Origin: Methylobacter psychrophilus
GTDB taxonomy: Bacteria; Pseudomonadota; Gammaproteobacteria; Methylococcales; Methylomonadaceae
NCBI RefSeq assembly: GCF_025583945.1
Contig: NZ_JAOEGU010000011.1
Span: 1-64,000, forward strand
Length of the DNA stretch: 64,000 bases
Direction of reading: 5' to 3'
Shown piece by piece: positions 56,036 to 64,000 of the stretch (position 1 is the stretch's first letter; each line of letters starts with the position of its first letter). A program made the position numbers and the translations under genes. The notes under the pieces are model-generated. The model did no database searches. It worked only from the letters and a program-made list of their open reading frames with translations, and had not been told where the DNA came from.

Positions 56036-59000
56036 TCATCCGCCAAGCATGGTGCTTCCCAGGCGAACGGGATTATCATCGTTGCTATCGTCACAATCAT
56101 GCAAAGTGGCCGGTGGATAGATACTTTGGAGTTTGCTCAAGCTTAGCAAGACTTTCCAGAGTTTTATGGTGACATCAATGTAACGGGAATAAATGTTCGA
56201 GAATTTTTTGGCCAGTTCATTTTCATCTTTCAGAATGATGCCAAAATCCCTGATTTTATTTCCTGTAAAGGCGAGGTTGAAAATACGCAATACCTCTTTT
56301 TGCTGTTCCTCTCGAGTATTGAATATTTTGTCTTCGAGGGCATTTGTTCTCATTTCTTCTGAAAATATCGCTCCGAACCGTTCGGCCAATTGGCTGGTAC
56401 GACGTTTTCTCGTCAGTACATTGCTGCGCGAAATACCCAAGACTGATAAGGCCAGTTCCATTTTTCTGAGTACTTGCTCGTTATCCCACCTGAATTTGGC
56501 ATTGGCTTCCAGCCAGCCAGCCCATGCCGTTTTAAAGCGGGTGTAAAGAAACCAATGATTAGCCTCGGTGATGCGGGTAAAGTGATCGGTAAGCATTTCA
56601 AAGACAGTGTTACCGATTTGATCGTAGTTTTTAACGCCGCTGTAAATGTCTACGAGTGCTGGCAAACCTGCCTCAAGCTGGTTTTTAAGCGCCGTTTTTA
56701 TGCCTGCTCCGCTGAGACCTTTATTAGCTCCGGATTTTATCCAGTCAAAGAAAACGGGCTGCGCGGCGACCAAAAATTTTTGGGCACCCAGTTGTGCACT
56801 GAGCTCGGAAGGTGCAAAATTTCCGGCATTTTTGCCATTATTACGAAGGAATTGGCTCAAGGGGATGAGTAAATTGTTTTCCCGGCCTTCACCATAATTC
56901 AGGTTGCTTACCCAGCAAATTTTACCTAACAAATGTGCTGGTATTTCCAGTTGGATGGTGCGATCTGCAAATCGTCGCAGTTCAATGTTTTTATTGAACG
57001 GTTCCTGCCAGCCGGGCATGATTACGGTCAATTGGAACGAATATGGATCAGCTTTTTCGTCACAGTTGGTGCAGTTTTTATTCAGGCACACTTCCATCAG
57101 CGCATCGCCGGGGAATTTTGGTCGCAACAGCAAGTGTTCAACGATGATAATGCTGTCTTCCACCTCGGGTTTCAGTCCCAGCAGCAAGGCTATACGTTGA
57201 CGCAGTACAGGCTGGTTTTCTGAAGTTGGCAGTATGTCCAGATAGTTAAAGCTTTTGTTACGATCCCTGCTAATGACAGGGTAGTTTTTTATAAAGGCAA
57301 TTTTTTGCTTAATCAATGTCGCCTGCGTTACCGGCTTTAACGCCATATTGGAGGAGTAAAGCATCATGGCATAATCAGAGAAACTTTCGGCAAACCGGGC
57401 CATCAGGTGATCAAGGAAACGGTTGCGCCGGTCAAGCTGTTCCGGTTCCGATTCGACAAGTTGTTGTAAACGGCCCGTATTAAGTTCGGAACTTAATAGT
57501 TCAGTAACGCCTTTGATGAGCGCTTCATCGCGAAGAGTACTAAAAAAATAAGTATGTAACTGGCTTTCATCCAGAGAAAACAGGTTTTTTACATTGGCGA
57601 TTTGGGCCAGAGTATTTATCAGCAATTGCTCAAAAAATAGTAAGTAACCTTTTAATTGCTTTGCCTGCGCATGTCGTTTCTTGCTTGAAGGTTCACGCAG
57701 TCCTTCGAAACCGATGCCGTAATTAAGGGGAAACGTATACTGCACCGGATAGTAGTCTGTTAACGACCGATAACTGCCGACGGGCACTGGGAGGTCGAGT
57801 TCTTCGGGTGTCAGATTCCTGATTTTCAGTCGCTCATCCTGACCGCGTAATTGATTAAGGGTATCCTGAACTTCACTGGGTCTGGGAATAAACGGAAGAT
57901 CATTTTTGTAAAAAATAAACTTTGAATTATCTACGTACAATCTGGGTTGGCAGCGGTCGCTAATTTCCAGTGTCCAGGCCGCACTGGTTTTTTCTTTGGT
58001 ATTACTGATATCTGCCACACCGGTAACTGCCTGCCCATTTTGGTCGTAGCGGGTGAGTAGCAGGCTTTTTACCGCTAAAACGCCTTTAATTTCGACCAGT
58101 CGGTTGATGATGTCGGAAGTACGTAGTTGAGACTTCAGTTGCGAGGCTTCAAGATCGGCCTGTTTAATGAAACCGTGATTAAGTCTGGGACCGTCAAAGG
58201 CTTCATCAACCTGCATGCCTTCATCCATTAGTTCTTGCAAAGTGTAAAATTTGATATCGGGATTGAAATAATGTTCTATTTCAAAAAGTACATTCGCCAA
58301 TACCCACTCAATGTCAGTATCAGGCGCTACTTCAATATCGGCACAAACTGCAACATCTTCTATGCAGACTACAGACAGGTTGTAAAAATCTTCACATAGA
58401 TTACGGTAGTTATTGATTTGTATTTTGACGGCTTCCAATGTACGCTCAACGGTGGCCATTTTTTTTATAAATAGCTGCGCTACGCCGATAATAAATTCAT
58501 TTTCAAAATGTGTGATATCAGTAAGATCCCAAGTATCCTTGAAAGTCTGACTGACGTCGGTAACGCCAAAAAGCCTTAAAGGTACATCCTGCAACAGAAT
58601 TGCCGTAGCATCTTCAAACAGGATTTCTATGGTGGCAAAAAATACCCTGTTCCACTGTTTCCACCTGCGACTTTCTACATCCGGAGCAAGGGTACCTTCT
58701 CCCGTTTTATTAAGTAACACCTTGAGTTTGAAAGTTTTTATTTTTCGTAATAACAGGCCATCTTTATCGACATACCCGGATGCCAGGCCCCACGCGCTTG
58801 AATCCCAAACAGGAAAGCGAAATTCAGCGGTTATTGCATAGTTTTTGGCATGAATGTTCAGGATAAATGTGTGCTGAATCTTTCGATCGTTTAAATCACC
58901 CAGTACAGGGTCGTGATCAAGTTCCAGCAATACGTCGTAAGTTCCCTGAACGGTTACTTTGATTTCTGTATTCTGGGTATCCGGATGTTCAAAGGTTAGT

Positions 59001-59419
59001 TTGTCTTTTTCGCAGTCGGCATAAAGTGGCACCTCGCACAGACATTTGTTGCAGATTAACCAGGCATTGGCGACTTTGTCCAGGTCAATGAGTATCCGTC
59101 GAAAGTCACTGATTGTTAGGGGGTTAACCGTTAGAATATTCCGGGCTGTGTAAAATGCCTGCCGTTCTGGTGTGTGCTTGCTTTCCGGCGGTTCCGCGAG
59201 AATATCCTTGATATTCCAGCCGGTACGAAAGCCCAGTTCAGTGATGGCGTAGCAGAGCGCTTCCAGAATGGTAATGCCTGGGTCATGGCTGTTGTAGTCT
59301 GTCCACCAATTACTGCCCATTTGCTCAATATACTCAATTCCTTTGCGGCGCAGGAAGAGATAGTCTTCACTGGACTCCAGTTTGGAATTTTTTTCAAGGT
59401 TAATGGGATTAGTGGCCAT
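56036..59419 (-). CDS. eCIS baseplate wedge protein (Afp12-like)
   Basis: The 1127-residue product contains WWTDYNSHDPGITILEALCYAITELGFR near the N-terminus; the core DxxxHDPGITxLE is the baseplate-J-type wedge motif shared by gpJ and Afp12-like proteins. The rest is mixed alpha/beta with a short Cys cluster (CNKCLC, and CLNKNCTNC near 790). The ATG at 59419 lies one base after the end of the previous gene; a GTG at 59428 would overlap it. Assignment to Afp12 is by order and motif rather than whole-length similarity. Confidence 0.82.
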   Translation of the reverse strand: MATNPINLEKNSKLESSEDYLFLRRKGIEYIEQMGSNWWTDYNSHDPGITILEALCYAITELGFRTGWNIKDILAEPPESKHTPERQAFYTARNILTVNPLTISDFRRILIDLDKVANAWLICNKCLCEVPLYADCEKDKLTFEHPDTQNTEIKVTVQGTYDVLLELDHDPVLGDLNDRKIQHTFILNIHAKNYAITAEFRFPVWDSSAWGLASGYVDKDGLLLRKIKTFKLKVLLNKTGEGTLAPDVESRRWKQWNRVFFATIEILFEDATAILLQDVPLRLFGVTDVSQTFKDTWDLTDITHFENEFIIGVAQLFIKKMATVERTLEAVKIQINNYRNLCEDFYNLSVVCIEDVAVCADIEVAPDTDIEWVLANVLFEIEHYFNPDIKFYTLQELMDEGMQVDEAFDGPRLNHGFIKQADLEASQLKSQLRTSDIINRLVEIKGVLAVKSLLLTRYDQNGQAVTGVADISNTKEKTSAAWTLEISDRCQPRLYVDNSKFIFYKNDLPFIPRPSEVQDTLNQLRGQDERLKIRNLTPEELDLPVPVGSYRSLTDYYPVQYTFPLNYGIGFEGLREPSSKKRHAQAKQLKGYLLFFEQLLINTLAQIANVKNLFSLDESQLHTYFFSTLRDEALIKGVTELLSSELNTGRLQQLVESEPEQLDRRNRFLDHLMARFAESFSDYAMMLYSSNMALKPVTQATLIKQKIAFIKNYPVISRDRNKSFNYLDILPTSENQPVLRQRIALLLGLKPEVEDSIIIVEHLLLRPKFPGDALMEVCLNKNCTNCDEKADPYSFQLTVIMPGWQEPFNKNIELRRFADRTIQLEIPAHLLGKICWVSNLNYGEGRENNLLIPLSQFLRNNGKNAGNFAPSELSAQLGAQKFLVAAQPVFFDWIKSGANKGLSGAGIKTALKNQLEAGLPALVDIYSGVKNYDQIGNTVFEMLTDHFTRITEANHWFLYTRFKTAWAGWLEANAKFRWDNEQVLRKMELALSVLGISRSNVLTRKRRTSQLAERFGAIFSEEMRTNALEDKIFNTREEQQKEVLRIFNLAFTGNKIRDFGIILKDENELAKKFSNIYSRYIDVTIKLWKVLLSLSKLQSIYPPATLHDCDDSNDDNPVRLGSTMLGG

Positions 59420-59420
59420 T

Positions 59421-62400
59421 TTATTCACATTTCATAGGTTGGCATTGACATAACTGATCTTGATCGGCACTTGCCGATTCAGGAATTATCTGAATAGTAT
59501 GTTTATCGGCCGCTACTGAAACCAGAATTGAAATCGCTGTCGAAGCCTTAAGTTCTTCCAGGTCAGGCCCGTCAATGATAGTACCGTTACTGTTTTCGGT
59601 GGGGTGGAATAGCTGAAAATCAGTCACATAGTCTACGTAGTCTTGTTCTTCGACAAAGTCTATTAATGACGATTTGTAAATCTTGCCACCGAAAGTTACC
59701 TCTTTCCCGTCTGCAAATGCCCAAGGGGAAAGAAAGCGTACCAATTCCTGTTGCAATAATTGTCGATGCAATGCAGCATCCTTACCGGGTAATAATTTAA
59801 TTTTAAAATCCACCCGCACTATTTCGAAAATCGGATTGTGTACATGCAATTCCACGAAACAGGAAACCTGTCGCGCCATAAATTTTTTAATCAAATCCAA
59901 ATCGCCAAGGTTGGTGTTTGGTTTTAGGGGATCAATAGTGTTATGGTTGCTGAGGTTGGGAATAGTGACGATGGTTACATGGCCTGGGGCCAGTTCGTTA
60001 TGAACACTGCAACCGCCGTTGTCTCCAGGTTTCAGATGCATGTGGTTCAGGCATTTGACTTTGTAAATATGTGGGAATGCTTCAAGAATAAGGTGTTCGT
60101 AATCCCAAGTAGAAATTGCCCGGTTTTTGTGACGTAAGCGTTCGCTGACCCGAGTGTAAAATTTTTCACTGGCTTCTTTTGGGCGGCCACCAAAAGCCGG
60201 GTAGGGTTGCTCGGTTCCTTTTATGGCAGCCTCAGGAATTACCAGCTTGGAAATACTACCTTTAGCTAATTGCACACTCAGAAAATCGGTGGCATTGTCT
60301 TGATTTTTGAAGGTCACCAGAGCAGCTTGCGCGGTGACGGTGATAATTTTGCAAACGGCGTCGGGCAACTTTACCACTACCGCTCTCAACCAGTAGGTAT
60401 CGGCAGATAAAAACAGGGTGTCATTTTTGCTGGATTCTTTGGGTATGGCGTAGCGAATGATGCCGCTACGGGTAAGTTGCCCGGTGGCATCACTGAGTTC
60501 TGTTTTTTTAAAATCCACCCATTCGTTGTTTTTTAGGTAGCTCCACTGCACATGATTTTCAGGTTTTGTCACGGTTGGATTAGCGCTTCCTTCGGCCAAC
60601 TGGAATAGTAGCGACAAGTTTTGCGGCGGATTGAGATCTTTGATACCGATGTAAAATTCTCCCTCGGCATTCAATACAGGCATCAGCTCAAGCGACGATT
60701 TAGTTAAATCGGCGGGCTTGTAGCCGAATGGCGTAAGCCAAAACAATCGGGTGTTTTCTTCCGTTAGCTTGACGCTAGCGGTATAACTTAAAGTAAGCGA
60801 CTCAATGACCGGCGTGTAAGGTTCAATTGGCGGAGCCTTGGAGAAATGTTCGACGAAGTCTTCTTTGAAGGTATACGGATTTATAGGAACATATTTACCA
60901 CTATCGTCTTTTTTATAAACCAAATTCCGAAGATCGTCTTTGTCAGAGGGCACAAAAGCAGGATTCTGTGCAACGCGTATTAAATATCGGCTGAGCGTTG
61001 GCAGGTAAAGCTTGTGGCCAAAGTCATCTGATAGTGTCATTTTTACAAAGCCGCTGCGATGCTCCAGGGTATAAGGCTGTTGGTCAAAATGAATTTCGGC
61101 AGCGTATTCGGCAGATAACAACATTTTATTCGATGGAAAATAAATGTCCGGACGGGCACCGTAAAAAACTTGCACATTAGCGTTTAGGATATTCCAAATG
61201 CCGTTTTTAAGCAGTGAAAGGCTAATATTGGGCGCAAATTCGTTAACCCAATCCAGATCAATGTCTCCGCGCCAATTCGGTAGCCCTTTCCAGACTACTC
61301 TGAACTGAAACTTGGCATTTTTCTTTTGAAAAAGTTCGTCAGAGCCGACGATTAAATAATCACCTTTTTCCGGCATCGGGCCAAAAGGCTGGAACGGTTT
61401 GTCGGGTTTTACTTCACCAAATTGATTGGTGATGCTCAGGTTTTTCAGGCCGGTACCTGTCTCCTCAGGTTTGTTGGTACTAAAATTCTCGTATCCAACA
61501 GATACCTCGACCAAACATTGTGCTGTATCCAACATCATTTTTTGCAGTCGGTGTAAGTTTATCTGCCCTGTATTATCTTGCTTTAGCACAGCCTTTAAAG
61601 TTGGTAATCCTTCCGGCAGGTCGTCACCATGGATATCCGATTTTAAAGGTACTATTGCTGGTTGACTGCCATCAAACAGTAGCGGGACTTTCACAGTAAA
61701 GGAAGGAGTCAAGTTCAGGTTTATGTCAATATTTGCCTTTACCCAACCCTTTTTGCCGGTAAGGAAAAAATCAAAAGCCTGACAGAGCTCTTGTTGTGAG
61801 ATTTTTTCGCTTCCAGAATTGGTATCAAAACTTAAATTCAGCATGATTTTTCGCTGTCCCTCACTCAAAAGCAGGTAGTGCGATGCAATAGAAAATCCTA
61901 CCTGAGCCAGATTTTCAGATTCAATTTTTCCGGTAAACGGATGCCATTGTTTAATGGGGGAGGTCAGTTCCGTACCCCGTCCGTCATCGGAATTGGTAAC
62001 AGGGAAGGCATACAGTTTGTCAGGTGTGTGATTAACTGATTTTAGCGCCACCACCTTGGCGTTGTTGGCTGCGAAATCCTCGTTCAATTGATAAACTACT
62101 GCATTGCCTTTACTGTCTTTGCCGGCATTGAATTCGGTACCTGCTTTGAGTAGATGGCTTTGCTGGTGTTTTGCTAATTGCAGAATAAGATGGGCATGAT
62201 TCGGTTCCGCAGACTTTTCTTTTAACCGTAAAACTTCTTTGTAGTAAAACTCTAAATGCTTGGACGTCAACGTGTTTGCGTGGTCACGGACGAATTCGAA
62301 CAACCGTAAAAAGGCAAGAAAAAGGGCGTAGTGAGGCTCGTGGTCGTTTTTGCCGGTGAAGGTTTTTTCCAGACTTTTATTGGCTTCGGTAACTACACGG

Positions 62401-63185
62401 GAATAGGCTTTTATAAACAAATCAAAGATGCCGGTAAACAGGTTGTGACCTGCCGCATAGTTAAGTATTTCTGAGGTATCCGTTAACAGGTCGCCGCCAA
62501 AAATTGAGTTATTTTCTTTAATATTCTGGTGAAAGTTTTCCCAGTTGGTAAATTCGGAATGTTGGTACCAATCACTGGAGAAGGCATTCTTGTAAAGCTC
62601 CGGGAATTGTCCAATCTTGTCGCCGAGAATGTCCCAATCATAGTCATTGCTGTTTACGTCAATTACCTTATTCGCCGCTTTGAAGTAAGCAATCAGCCGT
62701 TCGAATGCCTGCGCAAGTTCCAATTGGATGATATTTTGCAGAATGCTCTTCAAGGCAATATCTTTAGGCAATGCTTCTTTCAACAATTCCAGTTGCCAGG
62801 CCAAAGTTCCCAGCACATTGAATGCGTGCCCCAAATTTTTCTTTAAATCCGCATTGTCGACATTTTGGCTGAGCAAACCTTTGAAATACCCGGAAATATT
62901 GGTTTTTAAAACATCTACTTTCTGGACTGCTGCTACTGCCAGTATCGCGGAAGGGTCTTGCGCAAAAAATGATCGCCAATCACCTGACACCGTATTCTTT
63001 ATGTCAAAAAACCGAACATACTTCGCATAACGTTGGGCAAATACCATCCAGTCTGCAGGTTGATGTTCGTCCACTTGCGCATAGCCTGGTTTAAGAGCAT
63101 CAAGTTGCCGCTGCTCCTGACTCGTACCTTCACGGATAAGTTGGCGGGTATCGATTATTTGTGTGCAATCAGTTGGTGACGTCAT
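59421..63185 (-). CDS. eCIS baseplate J-like protein (Afp11-like)
   Basis: The 1254-residue product has an N-terminal helical domain (about 1-350), a central beta-rich region and, near 1030-1070, the baseplate J signature FYTRVSERLRHKNRA followed by WDYEHLILEAFPHIYKVK. The C-terminus (about 1130-1230) carries VRVDFKIKLLPGKDAALHRQL and the FLSPWAFADGKEVTFGG segment of gpJ-like proteins. It is the large wedge subunit of the baseplate. It follows gp25 after 3 bases. Confidence 0.9.
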   Translation of the reverse strand: MTSPTDCTQIIDTRQLIREGTSQEQRQLDALKPGYAQVDEHQPADWMVFAQRYAKYVRFFDIKNTVSGDWRSFFAQDPSAILAVAAVQKVDVLKTNISGYFKGLLSQNVDNADLKKNLGHAFNVLGTLAWQLELLKEALPKDIALKSILQNIIQLELAQAFERLIAYFKAANKVIDVNSNDYDWDILGDKIGQFPELYKNAFSSDWYQHSEFTNWENFHQNIKENNSIFGGDLLTDTSEILNYAAGHNLFTGIFDLFIKAYSRVVTEANKSLEKTFTGKNDHEPHYALFLAFLRLFEFVRDHANTLTSKHLEFYYKEVLRLKEKSAEPNHAHLILQLAKHQQSHLLKAGTEFNAGKDSKGNAVVYQLNEDFAANNAKVVALKSVNHTPDKLYAFPVTNSDDGRGTELTSPIKQWHPFTGKIESENLAQVGFSIASHYLLLSEGQRKIMLNLSFDTNSGSEKISQQELCQAFDFFLTGKKGWVKANIDINLNLTPSFTVKVPLLFDGSQPAIVPLKSDIHGDDLPEGLPTLKAVLKQDNTGQINLHRLQKMMLDTAQCLVEVSVGYENFSTNKPEETGTGLKNLSITNQFGEVKPDKPFQPFGPMPEKGDYLIVGSDELFQKKNAKFQFRVVWKGLPNWRGDIDLDWVNEFAPNISLSLLKNGIWNILNANVQVFYGARPDIYFPSNKMLLSAEYAAEIHFDQQPYTLEHRSGFVKMTLSDDFGHKLYLPTLSRYLIRVAQNPAFVPSDKDDLRNLVYKKDDSGKYVPINPYTFKEDFVEHFSKAPPIEPYTPVIESLTLSYTASVKLTEENTRLFWLTPFGYKPADLTKSSLELMPVLNAEGEFYIGIKDLNPPQNLSLLFQLAEGSANPTVTKPENHVQWSYLKNNEWVDFKKTELSDATGQLTRSGIIRYAIPKESSKNDTLFLSADTYWLRAVVVKLPDAVCKIITVTAQAALVTFKNQDNATDFLSVQLAKGSISKLVIPEAAIKGTEQPYPAFGGRPKEASEKFYTRVSERLRHKNRAISTWDYEHLILEAFPHIYKVKCLNHMHLKPGDNGGCSVHNELAPGHVTIVTIPNLSNHNTIDPLKPNTNLGDLDLIKKFMARQVSCFVELHVHNPIFEIVRVDFKIKLLPGKDAALHRQLLQQELVRFLSPWAFADGKEVTFGGKIYKSSLIDFVEEQDYVDYVTDFQLFHPTENSNGTIIDGPDLEELKASTAISILVSVAADKHTIQIIPESASADQDQLCQCQPMKCE

Positions 63186-63188
63186 AGT

Positions 63189-63632
63189 TCACACGTTATC
63201 AGGTAAAAGATTAACAGTTGTCATGAGGTTGATATCCGTGCCCTCTGATTTATAGAAGGGAAAGACAAAGTTGAACCGTGAGTTAGTGGTTTTTACCCGG
63301 TAAATAATCTTTATCAGCACCACGCCATCCAGTTCACTGCTATCGTCCAAATGCACATTTTCCAATTTGATACGTGGTTCGTGATACAGAATGGCGGATT
63401 CCACTTTATCGGCCATTAGCGTTTTCATGCGCGTATCCAGGTTTTCGAAAACCAATTCATCCAGATTGCAACCGTATTGCGGCAACATCACTCTTTCGCC
63501 ACGCGCCGTAGTGAGCAACACTTCAAGACTGGAGGCAATATCGGCTTCTTCTTCCAGCATATCTACACCGGCGCTGCTTTGATTAAATGTTGGCGGAAAA
63601 GACCAGCCGCGACCAAGAAAGGTAAGGTTCAT
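63189..63632 (-). CDS. gp25-like baseplate wedge protein (Afp9-like)
   Basis: The 147-residue product starts FLGRGWSFPPTFN and has SSLEVLLTTARGERVMLPQYGCNLDELVFEN, the hallmark of phage T4 gp25/T6SS TssE-type wedge proteins. It would join the baseplate to the first sheath ring. Its length and position next to gpJ agree with contractile systems. An AAAGGGA ribosome-binding site precedes the ATG. Confidence 0.94.
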   Translation of the reverse strand: MNLTFLGRGWSFPPTFNQSSAGVDMLEEEADIASSLEVLLTTARGERVMLPQYGCNLDELVFENLDTRMKTLMADKVESAILYHEPRIKLENVHLDDSSELDGVVLIKIIYRVKTTNSRFNFVFPFYKSEGTDINLMTTVNLLPDNV

Positions 63633-63659
63633 AAGGTTATATCCCTTTAGTCAATTAAT

Positions 63660-63929
63660 TTAGCCACCAATCAGCACCGTTGGTGCTCCGGGCGGTAATA
63701 TTGCTCCACCACCCGCAGTTGGGTCAGCAATTCTGGCAGCAGGCATTCCACCTATAATTACCGTTGCTGAACCTTTTACAATGGCATCAACGCCACAACT
63801 GTCGCCCAAACGCGCTGCCGGGAGTCCAGCTATTAATACCGTCGGGGCACCAGGCGGAATAATGGGTGTTGGAACGCCTTGTGTTGCCGTGCTAACAATC
63901 ATATCGGTTACGCGTGCTGCTGGAGGCAT
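63660..63929 (-). CDS. PAAR spike-tip protein lacking the zinc ligands (Afp10-like)
   Basis: The 89-residue product is a PAAR protein: MPPAARVTDM start, PPGAPTVLIAGLPAARLGD, then KGSATVIIGGMPAARIAD and a final PPGAPTVLIGG. It would sharpen the tip of the spike. The canonical family uses three His and one Cys to bind zinc; this protein has no histidine at all and a single Cys (GDSCGVD). It lies between the spike gene and gp25. Confidence 0.93.
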   Translation of the reverse strand: MPPAARVTDMIVSTATQGVPTPIIPPGAPTVLIAGLPAARLGDSCGVDAIVKGSATVIIGGMPAARIADPTAGGGAILPPGAPTVLIGG

Positions 63930-63950
63930 GTTATAAGGTATTAATTTATA

Positions 63951-64000
63951 TTAGTTAATTTGCACCATGCCACCTTTAATCACGGTGGTGGCACTACCTT
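63951..64000 (-). CDS. C-terminus of the next upstream gene, probably the VgrG-like spike
   Basis: The minus strand is open from the window edge to a TAA at 63951-63953 and encodes GSATTVIKGGMVQIN. Short beta repeats ending in KGGMVxIN are typical of the C-terminal beta-helix of eCIS spike proteins (Afp8/VgrG-like). It sits directly before PAAR as expected. Only 15 residues are visible, so the assignment is tentative. Confidence 0.6.
   Translation of the reverse strand, partial: GSATTVIKGGMVQIN

Noticed and set aside
44052-64000. Type VI secretion system or prophage
   Set aside because: PAAR and gp25 occur in both, but there is no TssJ/L/M, ClpV, capsid, terminase, integrase or lysis gene, and the CIS_TMP protein with an Afp15-like ATPase is specific to eCIS.

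Overview
The window looks like a chromosomal segment of a free-living gammaproteobacterium of moderate GC content. The best evidence is gene order. The block gshB-tonB-yqgE-ruvX-pyrR-pyrB-pyrX, the pair thiS/thiG-trmB, and a GacA/UvrY-type regulator all match arrangements I know from Pseudomonas-like gammaproteobacteria. A methanotroph-like relative (Methylococcales) is a guess from overall impression and is not proven by the sequence. I saw no rRNA, tRNA or CRISPR array.

Region 1 (1-11.1 kb) is a light, clock and c-di-GMP signalling island. The tail of an IS5-like transposase interrupts a multi-PAS sensor gene. Beside it lies a full bacteriophytochrome with PAS-PAS-GGDEF-EAL output. After 1.5 kb of AT-rich non-coding DNA comes a tight kaiC-kaiB-(PAS-PAS-GGDEF-EAL) operon. 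The c-di-GMP output of the last gene is a paralogue of the phytochrome output, so the two systems could act on the same second messenger.

Region 2 (11.2-37.1 kb) is mostly housekeeping: trmB, a fused thiS-thiG, a DAHP synthase, folA, a SWIM/SNF2 helicase, two small sugar-transferase-like genes around a fatty-acid-hydroxylase-family membrane protein, a lipoprotein, an orphan GacA-like regulator lacking its phospho-acceptor Asp, queF, psd, the pyrimidine block with a metal-site-less dihydroorotase homologue, glutathione synthesis, ribosomal proteins L28/L33, asparaginase, coaBC with no ordinary start codon, a methyltransferase, ribA and an M20 amidohydrolase.

Region 3 (37.2-44.0 kb) holds a five-PAS CHASE3 histidine kinase preceded by a possible 26-codon leader, a catalase-peroxidase with a signal peptide, and a potassium-channel-like protein.

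Region 4 (44.05-64.0 kb, all on the minus strand) is the distal half of an extracellular contractile injection system (eCIS, Afp/PVC/MAC-like). In transcription order it has the last residues of a probable spike, a PAAR tip, a gp25-like wedge, a baseplate J protein, an Afp12-like wedge, a 1393-residue multidomain protein in the usual fibre position, the tape-measure protein with internal repeats, a 1346-residue likely cargo with a nuclease-like C-terminus, and the AAA+ ATPase. Sheath and tube genes would lie beyond 64 kb. The genes abut or overlap by a few bases, which suggests one long operon. This is the most distinctive part of the window: a PAAR tip without any histidine, and a cargo without the HExxH core domain common in eCIS effectors.
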